Assembly (NCBI RefSeq): GCF_003719305.1
Contig: NZ_RARC01000029.1
Location: forward strand, 22,754-86,753
Source: Mycolicibacterium stellerae
GTDB taxonomy: Bacteria; Actinomycetota; Actinomycetes; Mycobacteriales; Mycobacteriaceae
Direction: 5' to 3'
Length of the DNA stretch: 64,000 nucleotides
Part shown: one piece after another, positions 9,413 to 17,155 of the stretch
Layout: each line of letters starts with the position of its first letter
Position numbering within the stretch: position 1 is the stretch's first letter
Notes under the pieces: model-generated
What the model saw: the letters and a program-made list of their open reading frames with translations, nothing else
The model's database searches: none
Told to the model about the DNA's origin: nothing
Position numbers and translations under genes: made by a program

Positions 9413-10158
9413 ACTCGGTATCCCGCGCAGAGGTGTGTGCCGTCGCGTGCGCCGAACTGTTCCGCGACGCGGGCGAGATCATGGTCAGCCCGATGGCGAC
9501 CATGGTGTCGGTCGGCGCACGGCTGGCGCGCCTGACGTTCTCCCCCGACATCGTGCTCACCGACGGCGAGGCCCGACTGCTGGCCGATACGCCTGCGATC
9601 GGCGCGGCGGGAGCGACCGAAGGCTGGATGCCGTTCGGGCGGGTCTTCGAGACGCTTGCCTGGGGCCGTAGGCATGTCGTGATGGGCGCAAACCAGGTCG
9701 ACCGGTACGGCAACCAGAACCTATCGGCGTTCGGCCCTCTGCAACACCCGACCCGGCAGATGTTCGGCGTGCGCGGCGCGCCGGGAAACACCATCAACCA
9801 TGCGACGAGTTACTGGGTCGGCAACCACTCCAAGCGGGTGTTCTGCGACAACGTCGATATCGTGTCCGGGATCGGTTGGAACAAGATCGACCCCGACAAC
9901 CCGGCATACCGGTTCGTCAACGTCTTCGGCGTGGTGTCCAACCTCGGCGTGTTCGACTTCAACGGCCCCGACCACACCATGCGGGCGGTGTCGCTGCACC
10001 CCGGTATCGATGCCGACCAGGTCCGTGAGAACACCTCCTTCGAGGTGCACGGCCTGGACGAGGCGGAGGAGACGCGACTTCCCACGGCCGACGAACTCGC
10101 ATTGATCCGCGAGGTGATCGATCCCAAGTCGCTGCGGGACAAGGAGATACGCGCATGA
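9409..10158 (+). CDS. ipdB: IpdB, COCHEA-CoA hydrolase beta subunit
   Basis: This 249-residue partner of IpdA starts at GTG in a GTGA overlap; the frame is open upstream inside ipdA but that is not coding. Visible blocks are VSPMATMVSVGARLARLTFSPD near 26-48, AIGAAGATEGWMPFGRVF near 64-81 and GANQVDRYGNQNLS near 91-105. In ordinary class I CoA-transferases this subunit carries the glutamate that forms the CoA thioester; IpdB is known to lack it, consistent with hydrolase rather than transferase function. It matches Rv3552. Confidence 0.92.
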
Positions 10159-11216
10159 CCAGACTCCGAACACCGCTGACCGAGCTGGTCGGCATCGAGC
10201 ATCCGGTGGTTCAGACCGGCATGGGCTGGGTGGCGGGAGCGCGGCTGGTCTCGGCGACGTCCAACGCGGGTGGTCTCGGCATCCTCGCGTCGGCGACGAT
10301 GACGCTGGACGAACTGCAGACCGCGGTCACCAAGGTGAAGGCCACGACGGACAAGCCGTTCGGCATCAACATCCGGGCCGACGCGGGCGACGCCGTCGAC
10401 CGGGTGGACCTGTTGATCCGGGAGGGCGTCAGGGTGGCGTCGTTCGCGCTTGCGCCCAAACCGGAGCTGATCGCCAAGCTCAAAGAGGCCGGCGTGGTGG
10501 TGATCCCGTCGGTCGGGTTGGCCAAGCATGCGAAGAAGGTCGAGGGCTGGGGTGCCGACGCGGTGATCGTGCAGGGCGGCGAGGGCGGCGGCCATACCGG
10601 TCCGGTGGCCACCACGCTTCTGTTGCCGTCCGTGCTCGACGCGGTCGACATCCCGGTGGTGGCGGCCGGCGGATTCTTCGACGGCCGCGGACTTGCCGCT
10701 GCGCTGTCCTACGGTGCCGCGGGCGTCGCGATGGGAACGCGCTTCCTGTTGACGTCGGACTCCACCGTGCCCGACGACGTCAAGCGACGGTATCTGGACG
10801 CCGGCCTTGACGGGACCGTGGTGTCCACCCGCGTCGACGGCATGCCGCACCGGGTGCTGCGGACCGGGCTGGTGGAGAAGCTCGAAAGCGGCTCGCGGCT
10901 GCGCGGTTTCAGTGCCGCGGTGCGCAACGCCGCCAAGTTCAAGAAGATGTCGAAGATGTCCTGGCGGTCGATGATCAGCGACGGGCTCGAGATGCGGCAC
11001 GGCAAGGAGCTCACCTGGTCGCAGGTGGTGATGGCTGCCAACACACCGATGCTGCTGAAAGCCGGTCTGGTCGAAGGCAACACCGATGCGGGCGTACTCG
11101 CGTCGGGTCAGGTGGCAGGCATCGTCGACGATCTGCCATCCTGCGCGGAGCTGATCGAAACGATCGTCAACGACGCGGTCAAACACCTGCAGGCGGCGGC
11201 CGCACTCGTCGAGTAG
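10155..11216 (+). CDS. ipdC: IpdC, FMN-dependent HIC-CoA-pathway oxidoreductase
   Basis: This TIM-barrel flavoprotein of the nitronate monooxygenase/enoyl-reductase family has 353 residues. VQTGMGWVAGARLVSA (near 17-32), VIVQGGEGGGHTG (FMN phosphate loop, near 136-148) and VVAAGGFFDGRG (near 169-180) mark it. IpdC supplies the ring C double bond needed before EchA20 acts, making HIEC-CoA from HIC-CoA. It starts at ATG overlapping ipdB by four bases and ends the operon. A weak CTGCCC/GGGCAG stem at 11226-11242 follows but lacks a T tract. It matches Rv3553. Confidence 0.92.
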   Translation: MTRLRTPLTELVGIEHPVVQTGMGWVAGARLVSATSNAGGLGILASATMTLDELQTAVTKVKATTDKPFGINIRADAGDAVDRVDLLIREGVRVASFALAPKPELIAKLKEAGVVVIPSVGLAKHAKKVEGWGADAVIVQGGEGGGHTGPVATTLLLPSVLDAVDIPVVAAGGFFDGRGLAAALSYGAAGVAMGTRFLLTSDSTVPDDVKRRYLDAGLDGTVVSTRVDGMPHRVLRTGLVEKLESGSRLRGFSAAVRNAAKFKKMSKMSWRSMISDGLEMRHGKELTWSQVVMAANTPMLLKAGLVEGNTDAGVLASGQVAGIVDDLPSCAELIETIVNDAVKHLQAAAALVE

Positions 11217-11225
11217 TACTCGCGT

Positions 11226-11242
11226 CTGCCCGGAAGGGGCAG
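11226..11242 (+). terminator. Possible weak terminator stem after ipdC
   Basis: CTGCCC, 5-nt loop, GGGCAG lies 10 nt after the ipdC stop. There is no following T run, so it is only a candidate for a Rho-independent or processing hairpin. Confidence 0.3.
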
Positions 11243-11320
11243 TCGATCACCTCAACCAGGCCCTACACGCCCTCCTCCCTAGTGGTGCTGTTACCTCCGC
11301 GCACCGGGCCTCGGGAGCGG

Positions 11321-11336
11321 GACGATCTTGATCGTC
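11321..11336. repeat. Perfect inverted repeat GACGATC-TT-GATCGTC
   Basis: A 16-bp palindrome lies in the ipdC-satD spacer, about 170 bp upstream of satD. Its 2-nt centre is too short for a good RNA loop, so a protein-binding site is the likelier reading. No known consensus is recognised. Confidence 0.4.
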
Positions 11337-11377
11337 GGCGGCTTGTGGTCACCCCTGACGTTCTTGATCTCGTCCGT

Positions 11378-11415
11378 CCGTTCAAATCCTTTCCTACCGT
11401 TCAAATCCCTTCCTA
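11378..11415. repeat. Tandem 19-bp direct repeat upstream of satD
   Basis: Two abutting copies of a 19-bp unit (11378-11396 and 11397-11415) beginning CCGTTCAAATCC differ at one base only. They lie 83-120 bp upstream of satD in an unusually AT-rich stretch. The arrangement suggests an activator or repressor array, or a replication-slippage duplication. Confidence 0.55.
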
Positions 11416-11450
11416 GCGAGAAGACTGCACCCAGACTGCTGATACTCGTC

Positions 11451-11497
11451 GTGAAGCTAATAACTTCACTTCCTAATATTGAAGTTATACTCTTCAC
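11451..11497 (+). promoter_or_regulatory. satD promoter with two matched operator-like sites and a leaderless -10
   Basis: Two half-site pairs share the same 6-7-6 geometry: GTGAAG-N7-CTTCAC (11451-11469) and TTGAAG-N7-CTTCAC (11479-11497), with centres 28 bp apart. A longer inverted repeat ATAACTTCA-N11-TGAAGTTAT (11460-11488) links them. TATACT at 11486-11491 is a good -10 and would put the transcript start at the satD ATG (11498), with no Shine-Dalgarno. A protein bound at the second site would cover the -10. Confidence 0.6.
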
Positions 11498-12151
11498 ATG
11501 GCGACGATGAAGGATATAAATTCATCGAGACTTCGGGCGACCCTCATCGGCGACGTCGTGGGTTCACGGTCCGTAGCCGACCGCGCAGGCGTGCACCGGC
11601 TGATGAACCAGGCCTTGCGAGACCTGGCCGGCCAAGCGCTCGACCCCCCCGCCTTCACGGTCGGCGACGAATTCCAGGGCGCGTTCACAGGCGTCGGTCT
11701 GGCCATCGACGCGGCGCTGTCGCTGCGGTTGGCCGTCGCATCCGAGATCGATGTGCGGTTCGGCATCGGCTGGGGTGACGTGACCATGCTCGACGAGACC
11801 GCAGGCATCCAGGACGGACCCGGTTGGTGGGCCGCCCGTGAAGCCATCGAATGGACGGCATCGGCTCAGCGCCAACCCGGACTGGCGCTGGTACGGACGT
11901 CGTTTCGGGCCGCCGCCGACACCAGGACCGACGTCGACGCGATCAACGCCGCGCTGATTTGTCGGGACCAGCTGCTTGGATCGTTGGACGACCGATCGAC
12001 ACGGATTGTGAAGGCACTGTTGAGCAACCGGACCAAAAAGGACATCGCCGCGGCCGAGGGCATCAGCCCGTCGGCGGTGTCGCAGCGCTCCGGCCGCGAC
12101 GGTCTTGACCTGATCGTGGTGGCGTCGGAGTACCTGCGGGACGTGCCGTGA
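11498..12151 (+). CDS. SatD family protein with C-terminal helix-turn-helix
   Basis: The 217-residue protein belongs to the SatD family. The N-terminal region TLIGDVVGSRSVADR (near 13-27), VGDEFQGAF (near 54-62) and RFGIGWGDV resembles a degenerate nucleotidyl-cyclase/ferredoxin-like core. The C-terminus (KKDIAAAEGISPSAVSQR, near 179-196) is a helix-turn-helix. Likely role: a regulator, perhaps autoregulating through the paired sites in front of it; no ligand is known. ATG at 11498 has no Shine-Dalgarno and probably sits at the 5' end of the mRNA. GTGA overlap ties it to the next membrane gene, a pairing typical of SatD loci. Confidence 0.78.
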   Translation: MATMKDINSSRLRATLIGDVVGSRSVADRAGVHRLMNQALRDLAGQALDPPAFTVGDEFQGAFTGVGLAIDAALSLRLAVASEIDVRFGIGWGDVTMLDETAGIQDGPGWWAAREAIEWTASAQRQPGLALVRTSFRAAADTRTDVDAINAALICRDQLLGSLDDRSTRIVKALLSNRTKKDIAAAEGISPSAVSQRSGRDGLDLIVVASEYLRDVP

Positions 12152-12885
12152 GTGCCATCGCGGTGATGCTCATCGCGATGGGCGTCGCCGATGCTGTCCG
12201 GCGACTGACCCGCCCCGTTTGGGTGCCTGCGGTGGTAGCGCCCGCCGCGGTGGCGGTCTGTGCCGCGCTGTCGGGGCTGTGGCACCGCGGCGACGTCGTG
12301 TTGTTGGCGATCGCTGCCGCCGCGGGCGTCGGCTGGGTCCTGCTTGGTGCCCGAGCTGAACGATCCGGCGAACACGAGGGCGCGCCGCTGGCGGTGTTCG
12401 GGCTTGCGCTCGCGGCCCTGATCCTGTTGTCCGGCTGGGCTTCCGACGTCGACGGTCTCGTCGGGCGGTGGTCGGCGTGGGTCGAGGTACCCGGCATCGG
12501 CGATGTCGGCCCGAACCGGCTGCTGATGATCGTCGGCGCAGTGCTGCTGCAGTTCATCACCGGCAACCAGTTGGTGCGGCTGGTGCTCGGCTCCGTCGGC
12601 GCCGTGAAACCCGAAGGGCAGCCGCAGCCGTCGGACAGGCTCAAGGGTGGCCGCCTGCTCGGGCCGATGGAACGAACACTCATCTTCGGGCTCGGTCTGG
12701 CTGGTCAGCTTGCCGCGGCCACCGCCGTCGTCGCCGCCAAGAGCATCATCCGGTTCCCGGAGATCAACGCCGCCAAGGCCCGCGAAAACGGGAACATCGG
12801 CATCGACGCCGTCACCGAGTATTTCCTTGTCGGCAGCTTCGCCAGCTGGATCATCGCACTCGGCGGGCTGGCGCTCGCGCAGTAG
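12148..12885 (+). CDS. Membrane protein partnered with SatD
   Basis: This 245-residue integral membrane protein begins at a GTG in a GTGA overlap with satD. About six hydrophobic segments are visible: residues 1-15, 25-45, 48-64, 80-96, about 125-147 and two near the C-terminus (170-190, 225-243). A charged cytoplasmic loop (GAVKPEGQPQPSDRLKGGR) falls near 151-170. No catalytic motif is recognised. Co-translation with a SatD regulator suggests that SatD and this protein form a sensor/effector pair; that is inference. Confidence 0.72.
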   Translation: MSAIAVMLIAMGVADAVRRLTRPVWVPAVVAPAAVAVCAALSGLWHRGDVVLLAIAAAAGVGWVLLGARAERSGEHEGAPLAVFGLALAALILLSGWASDVDGLVGRWSAWVEVPGIGDVGPNRLLMIVGAVLLQFITGNQLVRLVLGSVGAVKPEGQPQPSDRLKGGRLLGPMERTLIFGLGLAGQLAAATAVVAAKSIIRFPEINAAKARENGNIGIDAVTEYFLVGSFASWIIALGGLALAQ

Positions 12886-12889
12886 CGCA

Positions 12890-13177
12890 CTACATCGACT
12901 CGAAGTCGAAACAGATGTGCTCCTCGGTGACCTTGCGGTTGTACGCCACGACGTCCTTGTGGATGGGGTGCTCCTCGTAGGCGTCGAGATCTTCACGGGT
13001 GTCGAAGGTGACGCGCATGCAGATGTCGAAGCCCCGCGAACGGGCTCCGAAATTCCGGCCGAGCGAGAACTCGCGCACACCGGGAACATGCTGCAGCTCA
13101 CCGAGTTTCGCGAACAGCTCCTTTTCGCCCTCGGGGTCGAGGTTCGGCGCCTTGAACGCGATCATGTGGTCGATCAC
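12890..13177 (-). CDS. Dabb-fold (stress-responsive A/B barrel) protein
   Basis: A 95-residue dimeric alpha-beta barrel domain: MIDHMIAFKAP at the start, VPGVREFSLGRNF near 32-44, FDICMRVTFDTREDLDAY near 50-67, and HKDVV near 73. Dabb proteins range from olivetolic-acid-cyclase-like enzymes to small carbonyl-binding proteins. The GTG start overlaps the alcohol dehydrogenase stop (GTGA), so it is the second gene of that operon. A two-domain relative is encoded at 22663 in the cassette beyond kstR2, which suggests related substrates. Confidence 0.82.
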   Translation of the reverse strand: MIDHMIAFKAPNLDPEGEKELFAKLGELQHVPGVREFSLGRNFGARSRGFDICMRVTFDTREDLDAYEEHPIHKDVVAYNRKVTEEHICFDFESM

Positions 13178-14244
13178 GGGATGAACACCACCTTCATCGG
13201 TTTGCCCTGGCGGCTTCTGAGCATGTCGAAGCCGGCCTGTATCTCGTCCAGCGGGAACCTGTGGGTGACGAGGCGCTCGCCGCTGATCAGACCGGCGGCC
13301 GCGAGCTGCAGCGCGCGGCCGACCGCCTGCCTACCTTCGCCTCTGGATGTGACGATCGAGATCTCTTCACGGTTGGCGAAACCCAGGTTGAAGGAAATCG
13401 GGTCCTTGTAGAACGCCAGGATCAGCAGCTTCCCGCCTCGGCGCAGCATCTCGAGACCCTGGTTGGGCGTGGCCGGATCGCCGGACGATTCGATCACCAA
13501 GTCAGCACCGCGCCCACGGGTCAGCCGTCGCACCTCCTCGACGGGATCGTGGGTCACCGAATTCACCACGTCGGTGGCGCCCAGCGCCGCGGCGAGATCG
13601 AGACGCTCCTGCCGAGTGCCGACCACGATGACGCTCGTCGCGCCGAGTGCTCGCACCGTCTGAGCGGTCATGATGCCAACCGGTCCTGGGCCGATCACCA
13701 CAACAGTGTCACCGGCAACCAGTCCGCCGGCGCGATCCAGCCCGTACACGGACGTGCCCGCCGTGGAGACGAGGACCGACTCCTCCCAGCTGAGATTGTC
13801 AGGCAGCGGATAAACGCAGCTGACATTGTGCACGACGTATTCGGCGAATCCACCATCGCGGGTGAATCCCGTTGCACTATGGCCCTTTTCATGGTCACCA
13901 TAGTTCTCGCATGCGGTATAGGAGCCGGTCAGACAGTTGCGGCACCGGCCGCATCCGTGATGAACGTGGATTGCGACGCGCTGTCCGATGTCCACCTCGT
14001 CGACGCCCGCACCACGGTCGACCACCGTTCCGGTCCACTCGTGGCCCGGCGTGAACGACCCGAAGGGCGGCTGACCGGGGAAAGGGTCCGTCTGGATCGC
14101 GACGTCTGTTCCGCACGCGCCGCACATCGCCACCCGCACCAACACCTCGTCGTACGCGGGGCGGGGCACGGGCTTCTCGACGACGCGTAGGTCGCTTGGG
14201 CCGAACAGGACGGCTGCGCGCATGACGTCGGGAATCTCCACCAC
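13174..14244 (-). CDS. Zinc-dependent medium-chain alcohol/polyol dehydrogenase
   Basis: The protein has 356 residues. Catalytic zinc ligands are in MCGACGTD (Cys near 40) and GHEWTGTV (His-Glu near 73). Structural zinc Cys residues form the CGRCRNCLTGSYTAC cluster near 104-118, and the Rossmann loop VIGPGPVGIMTAQ lies near 186-198. This pattern fits threonine/sorbitol dehydrogenase-like MDRs. GTG at 14244 follows AGGAAGG with good spacing. TATAAA (14258-14263, leftward) is a likely -10, and an AGTGT-N5-ACACT repeat (14265-14279) sits just upstream as a possible operator. Substrate unknown; catabolic context with Dabb, DUF3500 and GntR genes. Confidence 0.86.
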   Translation of the reverse strand: MVEIPDVMRAAVLFGPSDLRVVEKPVPRPAYDEVLVRVAMCGACGTDVAIQTDPFPGQPPFGSFTPGHEWTGTVVDRGAGVDEVDIGQRVAIHVHHGCGRCRNCLTGSYTACENYGDHEKGHSATGFTRDGGFAEYVVHNVSCVYPLPDNLSWEESVLVSTAGTSVYGLDRAGGLVAGDTVVVIGPGPVGIMTAQTVRALGATSVIVVGTRQERLDLAAALGATDVVNSVTHDPVEEVRRLTRGRGADLVIESSGDPATPNQGLEMLRRGGKLLILAFYKDPISFNLGFANREEISIVTSRGEGRQAVGRALQLAAAGLISGERLVTHRFPLDEIQAGFDMLRSRQGKPMKVVFIP

Positions 14245-14264
14245 GCAGCCTTCCTACTTTATAA

Positions 14265-14279
14265 AGTGTAGAAAACACT
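14265..14279. promoter_or_regulatory. Possible operator at the alcohol dehydrogenase promoter
   Basis: AGTGT-AGAAA-ACACT is a short perfect inverted repeat directly upstream of a leftward TATAAA -10 element. The binding protein is unknown; the nearby GntR regulator is one candidate. Confidence 0.35.
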
Positions 14280-14304
14280 ACCGCAGCAACCGCCGGGCGG
14301 CGGT

Positions 14305-15438
14305 TCAATGCCGGTGATTGCCCCGATGGGCCGCGAGCACGTCGAAGCCGAAGTCGCTGTCCGGGCGACGCCATACCGAGTGCGCGTGGTTGGCGCCACG
14401 CTGTGTGTTGTCGTACTCCACGAGCAGCTCGGGCCCGTGGATGCGGTAATAGTGCGGTTCGCCTGCGGCCAGCGGGCCTGCCCAGCCGAAGTGGACGCCG
14501 TCCAGCGACTCCGGGGTGCGCGACAGTACACCGTCGGGCGCCCGTGACTCGTAGGAGGCGACGAGTTGGTACAGCAGCGCCTGTTGGTCAGAGGTCATGT
14601 CAGCGGCGGCCAGCCCGCTGGGGGCCGCCCGGATGGCGAGCCTGTCGTGGTCGTCGGCCTGATATCCAGAAGCGGCTTCGGCGTTCTGGTCGATGAGCTC
14701 GGCGATCTGTCTCATGCGCGGATCGTCGAGCAGGCCGCCCCACAACCGGCCTTCGTTCATGTGGATCATCTCGGCGGGCACGGTCAATCGGGCACGGTTG
14801 CCGCTGATGATGTCGCTTGGCGCGAAGGGGTGTAACAACGCCTGCCGCAGCTGAGCTTCGGTCAATGTCCCGGCCAATGACCTGGCCGCCTCTTCCACCG
14901 CGCGCAGCGGTGCGAGTTCGCCGCCGCCCAGCAGTGCAGAGCGGGCCGGGTCCGCACCGATGAAGCAGGGCGTGGCCGAAACGAGCCGGCCGCCCTCGAT
15001 GACGTAATTGAGCGAGACGTGGTGGCCTCCGAAGCGCCACCCCCACCGGTCGGCACCCGGTGCGCCGAACAGTCGCAGCCAGTACAGGCCGGGGTCGCGG
15101 CCCCGTTCGCGGCCCCAGTCACGCTGAAATCCCTCGACCCGATCGAGGATGTTCTCCAGGCCGATGACTGCCGCGACGGTGTTGTAGGCCGCCTCGGAGA
15201 GACCCCCGGCTACCAGTTGCATGGTCAGCCGCTGCTGGGTCGGGCGCTGTGCACCGATCGGCAGGCCACCGTGATCCGTCGGGGTGTAGAACCAGGTGGT
15301 CCGGTCCTTGTCATCCCACGCGCGGACGAGGGCAGCGCGCTGCCGCGGGTCGCAGGAGTCCAGAAGCGTTGCGGCCAGCTCGTTCATGGAGCCGCCGACC
15401 TGCAGCGCCGCAGCGGTGTCTACCGGAAGTCGGGGCAC
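14305..15438 (-). CDS. DUF3500 domain protein
   Basis: This 377-residue protein matches the DUF3500 family: WFYTPTDHGGLPI near 47-59, QLVAGGLSEAAYNTVAAVIGLENIL near 72-96, YWLRLFGAP and WGWRFGGHHVSLNY near 117-144, and HYYRIHGPELLVEYDN near 328-343. It has many conserved Trp and His residues and no signal peptide. The molecular function of the family is unknown. I prefer GTG at 15438, because TAGAAT (15447-15452, leftward) lies 8 nt upstream and would give a leaderless transcript; the frame is open to 15495. It diverges from the GntR gene at 15522, which suggests direct control. Confidence 0.75.
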   Translation of the reverse strand: MPRLPVDTAAALQVGGSMNELAATLLDSCDPRQRAALVRAWDDKDRTTWFYTPTDHGGLPIGAQRPTQQRLTMQLVAGGLSEAAYNTVAAVIGLENILDRVEGFQRDWGRERGRDPGLYWLRLFGAPGADRWGWRFGGHHVSLNYVIEGGRLVSATPCFIGADPARSALLGGGELAPLRAVEEAARSLAGTLTEAQLRQALLHPFAPSDIISGNRARLTVPAEMIHMNEGRLWGGLLDDPRMRQIAELIDQNAEAASGYQADDHDRLAIRAAPSGLAAADMTSDQQALLYQLVASYESRAPDGVLSRTPESLDGVHFGWAGPLAAGEPHYYRIHGPELLVEYDNTQRGANHAHSVWRRPDSDFGFDVLAAHRGNHRH

Positions 15439-15446
15439 GATAATGT

Positions 15447-15457
15447 ATTCTATAGAA
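15447..15457. promoter_or_regulatory. Palindrome TTCTATAGAA over the DUF3500 -10 element
   Basis: The perfect 10-bp palindrome TTCTATAGAA (15448-15457) overlaps the leftward -10 TAGAAT (15447-15452) of the DUF3500 gene and lies 65 bp before the GntR start. Occupancy would block the promoter. The core TTCTATAG recurs upstream of the ABC operon at 19055. Confidence 0.5.
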
Positions 15458-15521
15458 GGGGAAAATCGCTGGTCACCCGCACGCGAGGAGGACAAGCGGG
15501 CTCACGACGAAATGAGGGTCC

Positions 15522-16166
15522 ATGACTGTCGCCGCACCGCGAACCGCCCACGCCTACGCATACGACGCGCTGCGCAACAGAATCCTCACCGGCGAGCTTG
15601 CCCCCGGCGCGCCGCTCATCCAGGCCAATCTCGCCAAGGACCTCGGCGTGAGCATGACGCCGGTGCGTGAGGCGCTGCGTGATCTCGCCACCGAGGGCCT
15701 GGTGACCCTGCTCGCACACAAGGGGGCGGCCGTCACCACGCTCGACCTCGCGGACGCGAAGGAAATTCACACGATCCGGCTCAAACTCGAGCCCGACGCC
15801 ACCCGGCTCGCCGTCGATCATGTGACGCTGGACGTGCTCAACCGCGCCGAGGAGCTCTACGCGGACATGTCGGAGACCGCGGACCACCGCTGGGTCGTGT
15901 GCAACCGCGAGTTCCACAAGATTCTGTTGTCGCCCGCGCCGGCACCGCGGTTGGTGGGGATCCTCAGCTCCCTGCTCGAGGCCGCTGCGTTGTATGTCCC
16001 GCTGGCGATCAGCCACCGCGTCGGACCCGATCCGCAGGTCGAGCACCGCGCCATCCTCGACGCGTACCTGCGCCGCGATCCCGAGGCCGCCGCCCACGCC
16101 GTGGCGGCCCACATCCAGTCGAGCATTCACTCTCTGGAGTTCGACACGAACGCGTCGGAGACGTGA
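15522..16166 (+). CDS. GntR family regulator, FCD (FadR) subfamily
   Basis: The protein has 214 residues. The N-terminal winged helix carries the GntR signature (YDALRNRILTGELAPGAPL near 10-28, LGVSMTPVREALRDLATEGLV near 40-60). The C-terminal all-helical FCD domain supplies likely metal or acid ligands (Asp near 90, His residues in NREFHKILL near 130 and in LEHRAIL). It probably senses a small carboxylic acid made by the surrounding pathway. ATG at 15522 has AATGAGGG upstream. The GTGA overlap with the next oxidoreductase makes a two-gene operon divergent from DUF3500. Confidence 0.87.
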   Translation: MTVAAPRTAHAYAYDALRNRILTGELAPGAPLIQANLAKDLGVSMTPVREALRDLATEGLVTLLAHKGAAVTTLDLADAKEIHTIRLKLEPDATRLAVDHVTLDVLNRAEELYADMSETADHRWVVCNREFHKILLSPAPAPRLVGILSSLLEAAALYVPLAISHRVGPDPQVEHRAILDAYLRRDPEAAAHAVAAHIQSSIHSLEFDTNASET

Positions 16167-17155
16167 CTGTCCGCTGGGGCATCATCGGAATCGGCAAGGT
16201 CGCCGACATCGCCATCGCTCCGGCCATCGGGGCAGACGATAAGGGCAGTCTCGCAGCCGTTTGCAGCCGCAGTCTCGACCGTGCGACGGCGTTCGCCGCC
16301 AAGCACGGCGCGACCGCGGCGTACGAGGACTACGCGCAGATGCTGGCCGATCCGGACGTGGACGTCGTCTACATCGCGTCGCCGAACGGCCTGCACGCAG
16401 AGCACGGCCTTGCCGCTCTCAAATCCGGCAAACACGTCCTGGTCGACAAGCCACTGGCGCTCGACATCGCCGAAGCGAGATCGATGGTCGACGCGGCCGC
16501 AGATGCAGACGTGTTGCTGGGCACGGGATTTCATCTTCGACACAAGGCGACCGCGCGGGCCGCACGGGACGCGATCGCCGCGGGGCGGCTAGGTGGGGTG
16601 TTCTACGCCGAGATGGCCTGCGGCGCAGGCAAGGGCCTGTACCCATACGACACCTGGCGCGCCGATCCGGCGCTTTCCGGCGGCGGCACCCTGCTGCACC
16701 AAGGTGTGCACGCGGTCGACCTGGTCGCCTACCTGTGCGACCAACCCGTGGTCGAGGTCACCGCCATGTTCGACAAACCCGGCGCCGAGGACGTGTTCGT
16801 CGGCAGCTGCCGGCTGGCAGACGGAACCCTGGCGAACATCGCGTCACACAGCCTGCGGATGGGCACCCGGCCCGACTGGACGGTGTTCGGCACCGGCGGT
16901 TGGCTCGATGCCCGCGGCGGAACCAGCCCGGCCCCCGACGACACCCTTGACCTGCATGACGACGAAGGCACCAGCAGGCTGGCGACTTCGACGTCGCCGG
17001 CCTACGTGACCGAGGTCGCCGACTTCTCTGCGGCCGTCGCATCCGCGACCGAACCGATCGCCAGTGGTGTCGACGGCCTGCGAGCAGTGGCCGTCGCCGA
17101 CGCGCTCTACCGGGCGGCCGACGAGCGCCGAAGCGTGACGGTCGAGATCCTTTAG
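16163..17155 (+). CDS. Gfo/Idh/MocA family oxidoreductase
   Basis: This 330-residue NAD(P)-dependent dehydrogenase has an N-terminal Rossmann domain (WGIIGIGKVADIAIAPAI near 5-22, VCSRSLDRATAFAAKHG), the EKP-like motif as DKPLALD near 96-102, and HQGVHAVDLV near 181 in the C-terminal beta-sheet domain. The family acts on sugars, inositols or, in some cases, dihydrodiols. It starts at GTG overlapping the GntR stop; upstream open frame is not coding. The stop overlaps the convergent fadA6 stop by a few bases. The substrate cannot be told from sequence. Confidence 0.85.
   Translation: MTVRWGIIGIGKVADIAIAPAIGADDKGSLAAVCSRSLDRATAFAAKHGATAAYEDYAQMLADPDVDVVYIASPNGLHAEHGLAALKSGKHVLVDKPLALDIAEARSMVDAAADADVLLGTGFHLRHKATARAARDAIAAGRLGGVFYAEMACGAGKGLYPYDTWRADPALSGGGTLLHQGVHAVDLVAYLCDQPVVEVTAMFDKPGAEDVFVGSCRLADGTLANIASHSLRMGTRPDWTVFGTGGWLDARGGTSPAPDDTLDLHDDEGTSRLATSTSPAYVTEVADFSAAVASATEPIASGVDGLRAVAVADALYRAADERRSVTVEIL

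Noticed and set aside
9810..11186. 458-residue antisense frame over ipdB/ipdC
   Set aside because: His/Arg/Gly-rich composition and no motif; the sense strand encodes well-recognised enzymes in an overlapping operon.
11291..11497. 68-residue minus-strand frame divergent from satD
   Set aside because: It would start inside the operator array, has no Shine-Dalgarno and no recognisable feature; the stretch looks regulatory.
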